NCBI GenBank assembly: GCA_963715445.1
Contig: OY970240.1
Span: forward strand, 434,001-498,000
Direction: 5' to 3'
DNA from: JAAYBF01 sp963715445
GTDB taxonomy: Bacteria > Actinomycetota > Thermoleophilia > Solirubrobacterales > Thermoleophilaceae
Length of the DNA stretch: 64,000 nt
Under the pieces are notes generated by a model. The model had not been told where the DNA came from. It did no database searches and was given only the letters and a program-made list of their open reading frames with translations. The position numbers and the translations under genes were made by a program. Positions within the stretch are counted from its first letter, which is position 1. Each line of letters opens with the position of its first letter. Positions 41,474 to 49,509 of this stretch are shown here, piece after piece.

Positions 41474-42079
41474 GTGAACCCGCGCGTGCTGATCGCCCTG
41501 TTCGTGCTGGCCCTCTCGACCCTCGGCACCCTGGCCCTGGTCGCGAGCCGCTCCGACGACTCCGACTCGATCGACACGGGCGGCAAGCGCTTCGAGGGCG
41601 CGAACCTGCCTGCGGGCCTGCGCGCCCCCGAGATCGGCCTCGAGGACCAGGACGGGAAGACGGTGCGGATGTCCGACCTGCGCGGAGAGCCGGTGGTGGT
41701 CACCTTCCTCTACTCGCACTGCGAGGACTCCTGCCCCCTCCAGGCGCAGCAGGTCAAGGGTGCTCTGGACGATCTCGGCAGGGACCTCCCGGCGATCGCG
41801 ATCTCCGTGGACCCGGAGAACGACACCTCGGAGAGCGCGCTCGCGTTCCTCGCCAAGCAGCGCATGATCGGCCGGATGCGCTTCGTGCTCGGCTCGCGGG
41901 CAGAGCTGCGGCGGATCTGGCGCGCCTACTCGATCGAGCCCCAGCTCGACGACCTCGATCACACCGCCCGCATCGTGCTCGTGGACGGCAAGGGCGTTCA
42001 GCGCGTCGGCTACCCGGTGAGCAAGGTCACGCCCGAGGGGCTGGAGCACGACCTGCGCCTGCTGGCCGCCGGCGCTTGA
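41474..42079 (+). CDS. SCO1/SenC-family copper chaperone or thiol reductase
   Basis: 201 residues from GTG 41474. The N-terminal hydrophobic segment (VLIALFVLALSTLGTLALV) should anchor it outside the membrane. The copper site is complete: Cys83 and Cys87 in HCEDSC (CxxxC) and His163 in LDHTARIVLVD. The thioredoxin fold is evident from GEPVVVTFLYSHCEDSCPLQ and AIAISVDPENDT. The family helps build the CuA site of cytochrome oxidase or reduces its cysteines. No oxidase genes are in the window. Confidence 0.92.
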   Translation: MNPRVLIALFVLALSTLGTLALVASRSDDSDSIDTGGKRFEGANLPAGLRAPEIGLEDQDGKTVRMSDLRGEPVVVTFLYSHCEDSCPLQAQQVKGALDDLGRDLPAIAISVDPENDTSESALAFLAKQRMIGRMRFVLGSRAELRRIWRAYSIEPQLDDLDHTARIVLVDGKGVQRVGYPVSKVTPEGLEHDLRLLAAGA

Positions 42080-42102
42080 GCGGCCCAGGGCGCGGCGGGC
42101 GA

Positions 42103-42117
42103 CGGCCCGAGGGGCCG
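42103..42117 (+). terminator. Short GC hairpin after SCO1
   Basis: CGGCCC (42103-42108) pairs with GGGCCG (42112-42117) around GAG, 24 nt after the SCO1 stop. The stem is short and there is no U-run, so the call is tentative. Confidence 0.3.
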
Positions 42118-42131
42118 ATCCCGCGGCCGTT

Positions 42132-42153
42132 ATCCTACTTCCCAGGTATGGAT
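42132..42153. promoter_or_regulatory. Candidate operator over the suf regulator promoter
   Basis: ATCCTAC-N7-GTATGGAT is an imperfect inverted repeat overlapping a possible -10 (TATCCT at 42131-42136), 21 nt before the Rrf2 gene. Its right arm with one flanking base, GGTATGGAT, occurs as the exact reverse complement (ATCCATACC) over the sufB promoter at 46739-46747. A repressor site for the adjacent Rrf2 protein is the simplest reading. Confidence 0.5.
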
Positions 42154-42173
42154 TTACCCCGGAGATCGCGCCG

Positions 42174-42674
42174 ATGATGTTCTCGACCAAGGCCGAGTAC
42201 GGCATCCGCGTCATGACCCACCTCGCACGCGAGGCGGGGAGCGAGAGCCCCGCTGATGACGGCGGCGAGCCGGGCAGCACCCCGATATCGCTCACCGCGA
42301 TCGCCGAGGCGGAGGCCCTGCCGCTCGCCTATCTCGAGCATCTCGCGGCGCGGCTGAAGCGCGCCGAGCTCGTCGAGAGCAGGCGCGGAGCCCGCGGGGG
42401 GTACTCTTTGGCGCGACCCGCCGAGAGCATCACGATGGCAGAGGTGGTGCTGGCGCTCGAGGGCGAGATCGCCCCGATCGAGTGCATCACCGAAGGCTCC
42501 GACGGCGCGCTCGTTTGCGCGCGCGACGGTGAGCCCGGACACGACCCGTGCCCGACCAAGCTGCTCTGGACGCGGGTCCAGGGATCCATCGTGCGCACAC
42601 TCAAGGACATGACACTGGCCGACCTCGTTCGGCCCACCACGACATCGAAGGGCATGGAGAAGGCGACCGCATGA
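42174..42674 (+). CDS. sufR: Rrf2-family regulator of the suf operon (SufR/IscR-like)
   Basis: 166 residues. The N-terminal winged helix starts MFSTKAEYGIRVMTHLA and includes PLAYLEHLAARLKRAELVESRRGARGG split over two helices. Three cysteines at 104, 115 and 126 (IECITEG, LVCARDG, DPCPTKLLW) have the spacing used by cluster-binding Rrf2 proteins. It probably senses Fe-S status and represses the suf genes. Two ATG codons in tandem (42174 and 42177) are possible starts. It overlaps sufC by ATGA, so it is the first gene of the operon, as in many actinobacteria. Confidence 0.9.
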   Translation: MMFSTKAEYGIRVMTHLAREAGSESPADDGGEPGSTPISLTAIAEAEALPLAYLEHLAARLKRAELVESRRGARGGYSLARPAESITMAEVVLALEGEIAPIECITEGSDGALVCARDGEPGHDPCPTKLLWTRVQGSIVRTLKDMTLADLVRPTTTSKGMEKATA

Positions 42675-43426
42675 GCTTGGAGATTCAGAACCTGCACGTA
42701 CGCATCGAGGAGCGCGAGATCCTGCGCGGGCTCAGCCTCACGGTGCGCAAGGGCGAGACCCATGCCCTGATGGGCCCGAACGGCTCGGGCAAGTCCACGC
42801 TCGCGAACACGATCATGGGCAACCCCAACTACGAGGTCACCGAGGGCAAGATCCTCTTCAACGGAGAGGACATCACCGAGGCCGAGCCGGACGAGCGCGC
42901 CCGCGCCGGGGTGTTCATGGCCTTCCAGTACCCGGCGACGATCCCGGGCGTCTCGGTGGCGAACTTCCTCCGCATGGCCGTGAACGCCAAGCGCGACGAG
43001 CCGATCAAGGTGAAGGAGTTCGGGAAGCTGCTGGGCGAGAACATGGAGATCCTCAAGATCGACCGCACGTTCACCAGCCGCTATCTCAACGAGGGCTTCT
43101 CGGGCGGCGAGAAGAAGCGCGCCGAGATCCTCCAGCTGGCGATGCTGAAGCCCGAGATCGCCGTCCTCGACGAGACCGACTCGGGACTCGACATCGACGC
43201 GCTGCGGATCGTCTCCGACGGCGTGAACGCGCTGCGCGGCCCGGACATGGGCTCGCTGATCATCACCCACTACACGCGCATCCTCGACTACGTCAAGCCG
43301 GAGTTCGTGCACATCATGCTCGACGGCCGGATCGTCCGCGAGGGCGGGCCCGAGCTGGCCGACACGCTCGAGGAGCAGGGCTACGACTTCATCCGCGAAG
43401 AGGTGGCGGCGGCCGATGCCGGCTAG
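42671..43426 (+). CDS. sufC: Fe-S cluster assembly ATPase SufC
   Basis: 251 residues from ATG 42671. Walker A is GPNGSGKST near residue 36, the signature is GFSGGEKKRAEILQLA, and Walker B is IAVLDETDSGLDIDALR, the SufC-specific version with DETDSGLD. It drives conformational changes of the SufBD scaffold. The order here, sufR-sufC-sufD-sufS-sufU with sufB elsewhere, is unusual for the phylum, where sufB normally follows sufR. It overlaps sufD by 11 nt. Confidence 0.96.
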   Translation: MSLEIQNLHVRIEEREILRGLSLTVRKGETHALMGPNGSGKSTLANTIMGNPNYEVTEGKILFNGEDITEAEPDERARAGVFMAFQYPATIPGVSVANFLRMAVNAKRDEPIKVKEFGKLLGENMEILKIDRTFTSRYLNEGFSGGEKKRAEILQLAMLKPEIAVLDETDSGLDIDALRIVSDGVNALRGPDMGSLIITHYTRILDYVKPEFVHIMLDGRIVREGGPELADTLEEQGYDFIREEVAAADAG

Positions 43427-44735
43427 CGCCTCCGACTGGCTCGACGAGCGGCGCAAGGCCGCGCTCGAGGCCTATGAGGGCGAGCCGGTGCCGACCTGGC
43501 GCCGCTCGGGCTTCTGGACTACCACCCTGCGCAAGCTCGACCTCGACGCGCTCGCGCCGCGCCGCTACGAGACGGTCGCCTCGCCGGAAGAGCTGCCCGC
43601 CGAGGTGCGCGACGCGCTCGACGGCGAGCCCGCCGCGCTGATCGTTCAGCGCGGCGCGAGCACCGTCCACCTGCAGGTCGACCCCGAGCTGACCGAGCAG
43701 GGCGTGATCGTGATGCCGCTCCAGCAGGCCTTCGAGGAGCACGGAGAGCTGGTGCGCGAGTGGTACATGCGCCGGCTGTCCGAGGATGAGGGCAAGTTCC
43801 CGGCCGCCACCGCGGCCTTCTGGACCGGCGGCGTGTTCATCCACGTGCCCGCGAACGTCCGCGTGGAGAAGCCGATCCAGAGCGTCTACGCCATCGACGA
43901 GCCCGGCATCGCGCAGTACGCGCACACGCTCGCCGTGGTCGGCGAGAACGCCGAGTGCTCGATCCGCGAGTACTGCCTCGGCGGCGACTTCGAGGGGCAG
44001 GCGCTGCACGCCGGCGGCTTCGAGCTGTACGCCCGGCCCGGCGCGCGAGTCAAGCTCGCCCACTTCCAGGACTGGGGCCAAGGCGAGATCTACGACATCT
44101 CCACCAAGCGCGTGGAGATCGCGCGCGACGGGTTCGTCAGCTGGGTCCCGGTGCATCTCGGCGGGCATCTGACCAAGCAGACGCTCGACATCATCACCGC
44201 GGAGCAGGGCTCGGACATGCGGCACACCGGCCTCTACTTCACCGAGGGCGACGAGCACCTCGACCTGTTCACGACCGACCTTCACGAAGCGCCGCACACG
44301 GCCGGCGACACGGTCTGGAAGGGCGCGCTGACGGGAGAGTCGCGTGCTTCCTACGAGGGCCTGATCGAGATCATCGAGGGCGCTCGGGACAGCCACACCT
44401 ATCTGCAGACCCACCAGATGCTGCTCTCGCAGCGCGCCAAGGGCGACGCGATCCCCTCGTTGATCGTCAAGGTCGACGACGTCTCGGCCTCCCACGGGGG
44501 CACCGTCGGCGAGCTCGACGAGGATCAGATCTTCTACATGATGACCCGCGGGATCTCGCGGATCGACGCCGTCCGGACGCTCGTCGAGGGCTACTTCGAG
44601 GAGGTCGTGCAGCGCCTCGACGACCCCGGCCTCGAGACGCTCGTGCGGCGCCGGATCGGCGAGAAGCTGCTGGCAGCCGAGGACCAGGTCGCCGAGTTCA
44701 TCGGCCAGCGCGCGGAGGCGCGGCAGGAGGCGTGA
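43416..44735 (+). CDS. sufD: Fe-S cluster assembly protein SufD
   Basis: 439 residues. N-terminal helical part (SDWLDERRKAALEAY) then the long right-handed beta-helix, with GGVFIHVPANVRVEKPIQ, HFQDWGQGEIYDISTKRVEIA and ISRIDAVRTLVEGYFEEVVQRL near the end. It shares its core with SufB and pairs with it. The ATG lies inside the sufC 3' end. The 3' end overlaps sufS by GTGA. No missing domain is apparent. Confidence 0.94.
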   Translation: MPASASDWLDERRKAALEAYEGEPVPTWRRSGFWTTTLRKLDLDALAPRRYETVASPEELPAEVRDALDGEPAALIVQRGASTVHLQVDPELTEQGVIVMPLQQAFEEHGELVREWYMRRLSEDEGKFPAATAAFWTGGVFIHVPANVRVEKPIQSVYAIDEPGIAQYAHTLAVVGENAECSIREYCLGGDFEGQALHAGGFELYARPGARVKLAHFQDWGQGEIYDISTKRVEIARDGFVSWVPVHLGGHLTKQTLDIITAEQGSDMRHTGLYFTEGDEHLDLFTTDLHEAPHTAGDTVWKGALTGESRASYEGLIEIIEGARDSHTYLQTHQMLLSQRAKGDAIPSLIVKVDDVSASHGGTVGELDEDQIFYMMTRGISRIDAVRTLVEGYFEEVVQRLDDPGLETLVRRRIGEKLLAAEDQVAEFIGQRAEARQEA

Positions 44736-45979
44736 CCGTGCCCCCCGTCGCCGCCAAGCCGCTCTCCGGCATCAGGGCCGACTTCCCGATCCTGGCGCGC
44801 GAGCGCGACGGCGTCCGGATCGCCTACCTCGACTCGGCGGCGACCTCGCAGAAGCCGACCGCCGTGATCGAGGCGATCGACTCCTACTACCGCAACTCGA
44901 ACGCCAACGTGCACCGCGGCGTGTACGAGCTCGCCCAGGAGGCGACCGACCTCTTCGAGGGCGCGCGCGAGCGGATCGCCGCCTTCGTCGGCGGCGAGAC
45001 CGCCACGACGATCTTCACCCGCAACGCGACCGAGGCGATCAACCTCGTCGCCTACGCCTGGGGCAGGACCAACGTCGGCGCCGGTGACGAGGTGGTGATC
45101 ACCCACATGGAGCACCACTCGAACATCGTGCCGTGGCAGCTGCTGTGCCAGGAGCGCGGCGCCAAGCTCCGCTATCTGCACGTCTCCGACGACGGGCAGC
45201 TCTCGCTCGACGAGCTGGACGAGATGCTCGCCGGCGGACGCGTGAAGCTCGTCTCGGTCGCCCACGTGTCGAACGTGCTCGGCACGATCAACCCGGTCGC
45301 CGAGATCGCCGCGCGTGCGCGAGCCGCCGGCGCGGTGTCGCTGATCGACGGCTCGCAGGCCCCGCCCCAGCTGCCGGTCGACCTCGGCGAGATCGACGCC
45401 GACTTCTACGCCTGGACCGGCCACAAGGCGCTCGGCCCGACAGGGGTCGGCGTGCTCCACGGACGCCGCGAGCTGCTCGAGGCGATGCCGCCGTTCCTCA
45501 GCGGGGGCGACATGATCGGCTCGGTCGGCTTCGAGACCTCGACCTGGAACGACCTGCCGTGGAAGTTCGAGGCGGGGACCTCCCCGATCGCCGAGGCCAT
45601 CGGCCTCGGAGTGGCGATCGACTACCTGTCCGCGATCGGCATGGACGCCGTCCGCGTCCACGAGCGGGACCTGACCGCCTACACGCTGGGCCGGCTCGAG
45701 GAGGTCGAGGGCGTGCACGCCTTCGGCCCGGTCGACCCCGACCTGCGCGGCGGCGTGGTGTCCTTCGAGCTGAAGGGCATCCACCCCCACGACCTCGCGG
45801 AGATCTGCGACCGCGAGCACGTCTGCATCCGCGCCGGGCACCACTGCGCCCAGCCGCTGATGCGCGAGATGGGCGTCCCGGCCACCGCCCGCGCCAGCTT
45901 CCACGTCTACAACACCCACGAGGACGTCGACCGCCTGATCGCCGCCCTCAAGACCGCCCGCGAGGTGTTCGCCCTCTGA
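44732..45979 (+). CDS. sufS: Cysteine desulfurase SufS
   Basis: 415 residues from GTG 44732 (a second GTG two codons later is equally possible). The group II desulfurase features are YLDSAATSQKPTAVIEAI at the start, THMEHHSNIVPWQLL, the PLP lysine in AWTGHKALGPTG near residue 232, and the persulfide Cys in IRAGHHCAQPLM near residue 371. It takes sulfur from cysteine and passes it to SufU. The stop overlaps the sufU start (TGATG). Confidence 0.96.
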   Translation: MTVPPVAAKPLSGIRADFPILARERDGVRIAYLDSAATSQKPTAVIEAIDSYYRNSNANVHRGVYELAQEATDLFEGARERIAAFVGGETATTIFTRNATEAINLVAYAWGRTNVGAGDEVVITHMEHHSNIVPWQLLCQERGAKLRYLHVSDDGQLSLDELDEMLAGGRVKLVSVAHVSNVLGTINPVAEIAARARAAGAVSLIDGSQAPPQLPVDLGEIDADFYAWTGHKALGPTGVGVLHGRRELLEAMPPFLSGGDMIGSVGFETSTWNDLPWKFEAGTSPIAEAIGLGVAIDYLSAIGMDAVRVHERDLTAYTLGRLEEVEGVHAFGPVDPDLRGGVVSFELKGIHPHDLAEICDREHVCIRAGHHCAQPLMREMGVPATARASFHVYNTHEDVDRLIAALKTAREVFAL

Positions 45980-46362
45980 TGGACGCGCTGTATCGCGATT
46001 ACATACTCGATCACTACAAGAACCCGCGGAACTTCGGCGAGCTGGACCCGCACGACCTCGAGGCGCACGACCACAACCCGCTCTGCGGCGACGAGCTCGG
46101 CGTGCACCTGGTGGTGGACGACGAGGGCACGATCACGAACCTCCGCTTCCACGGCCAGGGCTGCGCGATCTCGCAGGCCTCCGCCTCGATCTCCAGCGAG
46201 GAGCTGATCGGCATGAAGCTCGACGAGGTCGCCGCGCTCGGCGCCGACTGGGCGATCGACCTGCTGGGGATCGAGATCTCCCCCACCCGCCGCAAGTGCG
46301 CGCTGCTCACCCTCAAGGTGATGCGCGGCGCCACGACCGGCGACGCGTCCTGGCCCGAGTAG
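45979..46362 (+). CDS. sufU: SufU-type sulfur transfer protein
   Basis: 127 residues. The three conserved cysteines are present: Cys36 in NPLCGDE, Cys62 in GQGCAISQAS and Cys107 in RRKCALL, together with Asp38, giving the zinc site of Gram-positive SufU. It accepts sulfur from SufS. Length and the insert GADWAIDLLGI fit the SufU branch rather than IscU. It ends the sufR-C-D-S-U operon; a short CCCGC/GCGGG hairpin follows before the convergent gene. Confidence 0.94.
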   Translation: MDALYRDYILDHYKNPRNFGELDPHDLEAHDHNPLCGDELGVHLVVDDEGTITNLRFHGQGCAISQASASISSEELIGMKLDEVAALGADWAIDLLGIEISPTRRKCALLTLKVMRGATTGDASWPE

Positions 46363-46381
46363 CGGCCGGCTGGCGCAGGGC

Positions 46382-46395
46382 CCCGCCGAAGCGGG
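46382..46395. terminator. Short hairpin between convergent sufU and the glutaredoxin-like gene
   Basis: CCCGC (46382-46386) and GCGGG (46391-46395) enclose CGAA, midway between two convergent stop codons. A bidirectional terminator is plausible although the stem has only five pairs. Confidence 0.4.
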
Positions 46396-46401
46396 ACGGG
46401 C

Positions 46402-46683
46402 TCAGGCCGGGTTGGCCTTAGCCCACTCCACGATCTTCTTCGAGTCGCTGATCGCCTCGCCGTCGTCGGTGACGAGCACCGGGACGGTGTAGCTGCCGGT
46501 GAGCCGCTTGGCCTCCTGGCGGCCCTTGGTCTTGTTGAAGACCTCGGGCAGGACCCCGAGGCCGTAGGACTTGATCAGCTCGGGCTCATGGCCCGCGTCG
46601 CGCAGCGCGTTGTAGGCGCGCCGACAGGGATGGCCGCCGGGCCTTGGGGTCTCGAATGTGCCGTAGCAGATGTAAAGCTTCAT
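46402..46683 (-). CDS. Glutathione S-transferase N-terminal/glutaredoxin-like protein
   Basis: 93 residues, the size of one thioredoxin-like domain. It begins KLYICYGTFETPRPGGHPCRRA, where the usual CxxC is replaced by a spaced Cys pair, and has the cis-Pro segment YTVPVLVTDDGEAISDSKKIVEW that binds glutathione or a similar thiol in this fold. It stands between sufU and sufB but on the opposite strand. Actinobacteria usually use mycothiol, so the thiol partner is open. Confidence 0.78.
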   Translation of the reverse strand: MKLYICYGTFETPRPGGHPCRRAYNALRDAGHEPELIKSYGLGVLPEVFNKTKGRQEAKRLTGSYTVPVLVTDDGEAISDSKKIVEWAKANPA

Positions 46684-46734
46684 CGGCCGATCCTATGCCC
46701 TGAGGCTCGGTCGAGGCCCGACTGCCACTCTCGA

Positions 46735-46747
46735 TACAATCCATACC
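46735..46747 (+). promoter_or_regulatory. sufB promoter -10 (TACAAT) overlapped by the suf motif
   Basis: TACAAT (46735-46740) is a near-consensus -10 hexamer. ATCCATACC (46739-46747) overlaps it and is the exact reverse complement of GGTATGGAT over the sufR promoter. The arrangement suggests common repression of sufB and the sufR operon. Confidence 0.5.
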
Positions 46748-46788
46748 CGACTCCTCAGAGCGGATTTGACCCCGAGCAACAGGATCTC

Positions 46789-48189
46789 ATGGCTACTCCG
46801 GACAAGACGCGCATTGCAGGGCCCAGCCCGATCGTCGAGGACGAGCAGGGACAGCTGGTTGCCAAGAAGGGCGTCTCGCGCGAGGTGATCCAGGAGCTCT
46901 CGAAGATCAAGGGCGAGCCGGACTGGATGGCCAAGCTGCGGCTCAAGTCCTACGACATCTTCGAGCGCAAGCCCGTTCCGACCTGGGGCGTCGACTTGTC
47001 CGGCCTCAACCTCGACGAGCTCGTGCTCTACAGCCCGCCCGAGGCGGGCCGCTTCAACTCCTGGGACGACGTGCCCGCGGAGATGAAGAAGACCTATGAG
47101 GATCTCGGCATCCCGCAGGCCGAGCGCGAGCACCTCGCCGGCGTGGTCGGCGTCTGGCGCCAGGAGCCGGTCTACGAGGGGCTCAAGAAGGAGTACGCCG
47201 ACCTCGGGATCCTCTTCTGCTCGATGGACACCGCGATCACCGAGTACCCGGAGCTCGTGCAGGAGTACTTCATGAAGCGCTGCGTGCCGCCTCAGGACAA
47301 CAAGTTCTCGGCGCTCCACGGCGCCGTCTGGTCGGGCGGCTCGTTCCTCTACGTGCCCAAGGGCGTGAAGGTCGATCTGCCACTGCAGGCCTACTTCCGC
47401 ATGGAGGGCGCCAACGAGGGCACCTTCGAGCACACGCTGATCATCGCCGACGAGGGCTCGGAGGTGAACTACATCGAGGGCTGCACCGCGCAGACCTACA
47501 GCGTCAACTCGATGCACTCCGCCGTCGTCGAGATCTTCGTCAAGGAAGGCGCCAAGGCGCGGTACACGACCGTCCAGAACTGGTCGAAGGACATCTACAA
47601 CCTCAACACCAAGCGCGCGATCGTCGAGGCCGAGGGCACCGTCGAGTGGGTCGGCGGATCGATGGGCGCCAAGGTCGTGATGCTCTACCCGGGCTCGTTC
47701 CTGATGGGCGAGTACGCGCGCGCCGACCACCTCAACGTCGGCGTGGCGAGCGGCAACGTCTGGAAGGACACCGGCGCGAAGGTCGTCCATCTGGCGCCCA
47801 ACACGACGTCGAACATCCTCGCCAAGTCGATCTCCAAGGACGGCGGGATCATGGGCTACCGAGGCCTCGTGCGCATGGGCCACAACTCGCAGGGCTCCAA
47901 GGCCCGAGTCCAGTGCGACGGCCTGATGATGGACGCGCACTCGCGCTCGGACACCTGGCCCGACATCCAGATCCAGAACCCCCACGTCACGGTGGCCCAC
48001 GAGGCCGTCGTCGGCAAGATCTCCGACGAGCAGATGTTCTACCTCAAGTCGCGCGGCCTGACCGAGGAAGAGGCCGCCGCGATGATCGTCAACGGCTTCA
48101 TCGAGCCGGTGACCAAGGAGCTGCCGATGGAGTACGCCGTCGAGCTGAACCGGCTCATCCAGCTCGAGATGGTCGACTCCATCGGCTAG
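46789..48189 (+). CDS. sufB: Fe-S cluster assembly protein SufB
   Basis: 466 residues from ATG 46789. Markers are VSREVIQELSKIKGEPDWM, GVVGVWRQEPVYEGLKKE, HGAVWSGGSFLYVPKGVKVD, YIEGCTAQTYSVNSMHSAVVE, and the nearly invariant KSISKDGGIMGYRGLV region. It is the scaffold for cluster assembly with SufC and SufD. It lies downstream of and detached from the rest of the operon behind a gene on the other strand, with its own promoter. A GC hairpin follows the stop. Confidence 0.96.
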   Translation: MATPDKTRIAGPSPIVEDEQGQLVAKKGVSREVIQELSKIKGEPDWMAKLRLKSYDIFERKPVPTWGVDLSGLNLDELVLYSPPEAGRFNSWDDVPAEMKKTYEDLGIPQAEREHLAGVVGVWRQEPVYEGLKKEYADLGILFCSMDTAITEYPELVQEYFMKRCVPPQDNKFSALHGAVWSGGSFLYVPKGVKVDLPLQAYFRMEGANEGTFEHTLIIADEGSEVNYIEGCTAQTYSVNSMHSAVVEIFVKEGAKARYTTVQNWSKDIYNLNTKRAIVEAEGTVEWVGGSMGAKVVMLYPGSFLMGEYARADHLNVGVASGNVWKDTGAKVVHLAPNTTSNILAKSISKDGGIMGYRGLVRMGHNSQGSKARVQCDGLMMDAHSRSDTWPDIQIQNPHVTVAHEAVVGKISDEQMFYLKSRGLTEEEAAAMIVNGFIEPVTKELPMEYAVELNRLIQLEMVDSIG

Positions 48190-48206
48190 CCGCAGAGTCC
48201 GCGTCC

Positions 48207-48223
48207 GCCCGGCTTCGCCGGGC
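48207..48223. terminator. GC hairpin after sufB
   Basis: GCCCGG (48207-48212) and CCGGGC (48218-48223) enclose CTTCG, 18 nt after the sufB stop and just before the convergent membrane protein stop. It could serve both directions. Confidence 0.5.
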
Positions 48224-48228
48224 AGCTC

Positions 48229-48627
48229 TCAGAATTCGCTGGTCAGCGGCATCTGGAAGAGAGCCCAGATCCCAAAGAGCAGCGCCGCCGCCACTACCCC
48301 TGCCCGCGCACCTCGATAGCGGCCCGTGTGGAAGAAGCGGGCTGCCATCAGCAGGGCGACCAGCCCGGTCGTCGCAACAACCAGCTGGCCGGTCCACTGC
48401 CAAGCGTCCGTTGCGTTCCTCCACCCCTCCCCGTAGCAGGACTCGTCGCAACGCATCCCGTAGATGAACCATGCGCACAGACCGCCGAAGGCGGCGTACA
48501 ACACCGCCACGCCCACCAGAGCACCGGTGGAGCGACGCAGGAGTCGGCCGCCGCCCGAGCCGGCCAGCACGCTCAGGAGAACGAACAGGCCGGCCGCGAG
48601 CGCCCCACCGGTGACGAGGAAGAACAT
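48229..48627 (-). CDS. Small four-helix membrane protein
   Basis: 132 residues with predicted membrane helices at about 2-22, 34-56, 80-98 and 106-124. The loop between helices 2 and 3 contains YGMRCDESCYGEGWRN, with a Cys pair that may be on the outer face. The family is not recognised. It is transcribed toward sufB and diverges from the SpoIIM-like gene at 48702, with a 74-nt gap. Confidence 0.6.
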   Translation of the reverse strand: MFFLVTGGALAAGLFVLLSVLAGSGGGRLLRRSTGALVGVAVLYAAFGGLCAWFIYGMRCDESCYGEGWRNATDAWQWTGQLVVATTGLVALLMAARFFHTGRYRGARAGVVAAALLFGIWALFQMPLTSEF

Positions 48628-48701
48628 CTAGCGAGGCTAGAAGACGGGGCATCCCGTCGCGGCGGCTCAACTCGTAGGCCGGTCTGGCCGATGGGCTATT
48701 G

Positions 48702-49403
48702 ATGGCCAGTGTCAACGATCTCGTGCTCGTCCAGGGCATGAAGGACACGCGCCTGGCGCTGCGCGCTTGGAACGAGCGGCCCTGGCGGACGCTGCGTCCC
48801 TGGCTCGGGCTGAGCCTGATGACCGCCTGCGGCCTGCTGCTGGCGGTCTATCTCGTAGCCCGCTCGACGAGCCCGGACCCGACGTTCCTGTTCTTTCCGG
48901 GCTTGACTCACTCAGCCGACGCGGGCGACTACTTCCACATCATCTACCGCAACGGCCTCGTGCTCGCGCTCCACGCGATGGCGTGCGTGGCCGGCTTCAT
49001 CGCCGGCAGCTCGCTCCCCCTCTCTGCCTCCAACCGCAGCGGAGTAGACCGCTGGGTGCACGAGAAGGCCGGGCCACTTGCGATCGGCTTCGTCATCTGC
49101 GCGACCGTCTTCTCCCTCTGCACCCAGGCCGTGGGCATCGGCATGGTGGCGTCCGACGTAGCGGGGCAGCTCGGCATCGGGCCGGGCGAGCTGATCCTGG
49201 GACTGCTTCCCCACGCCCTGCCGGAGCTCACCGCGCTGTTCCTGCCGCTTGGGGCCTGGCTGGTCGCCAGCCATCGCGGCGAGTGGAACCAGCTGCTGGC
49301 GGCCACGGTCGTGACGGTCACGATCGCGATCCCGGTGCTCCTCTGCTCGGCGGCGATCGAGCTCTGGGTCACTCCGGACCTGCTGCGCGCGCTGGCGGGC
49401 TGA
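48702..49403 (+). CDS. Integral membrane protein of the SpoIIM-like (stage II sporulation protein M) fold
   Basis: 233 residues from ATG 48702 (a TTG one codon earlier is also open). After a cytosolic N-terminus there are about five membrane helices, starting at LGLSLMTACGLLLAVYLVA. The C-terminal block LILGLLPHALPELTALFLPLGAWLVASHRGEW with the His-Ala-Leu-Pro-Glu pattern resembles the HG-x-x-E motif of SpoIIM/DUF95 proteins. Thermoleophilia do not generally sporulate, so a general membrane role is likely. The exact function is unknown. Confidence 0.62.
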   Translation: MASVNDLVLVQGMKDTRLALRAWNERPWRTLRPWLGLSLMTACGLLLAVYLVARSTSPDPTFLFFPGLTHSADAGDYFHIIYRNGLVLALHAMACVAGFIAGSSLPLSASNRSGVDRWVHEKAGPLAIGFVICATVFSLCTQAVGIGMVASDVAGQLGIGPGELILGLLPHALPELTALFLPLGAWLVASHRGEWNQLLAATVVTVTIAIPVLLCSAAIELWVTPDLLRALAG

Positions 49404-49509
49404 GACCCGCCTCCCGCACCCTCCGGGGATGCGTGCGTGCGCGGATTCGAGCGCCTGCTCCCGGTGGCGGCGAACGCGCAGGTGCCGACTGCGGCATTCT
49501 TCTCGGGCC

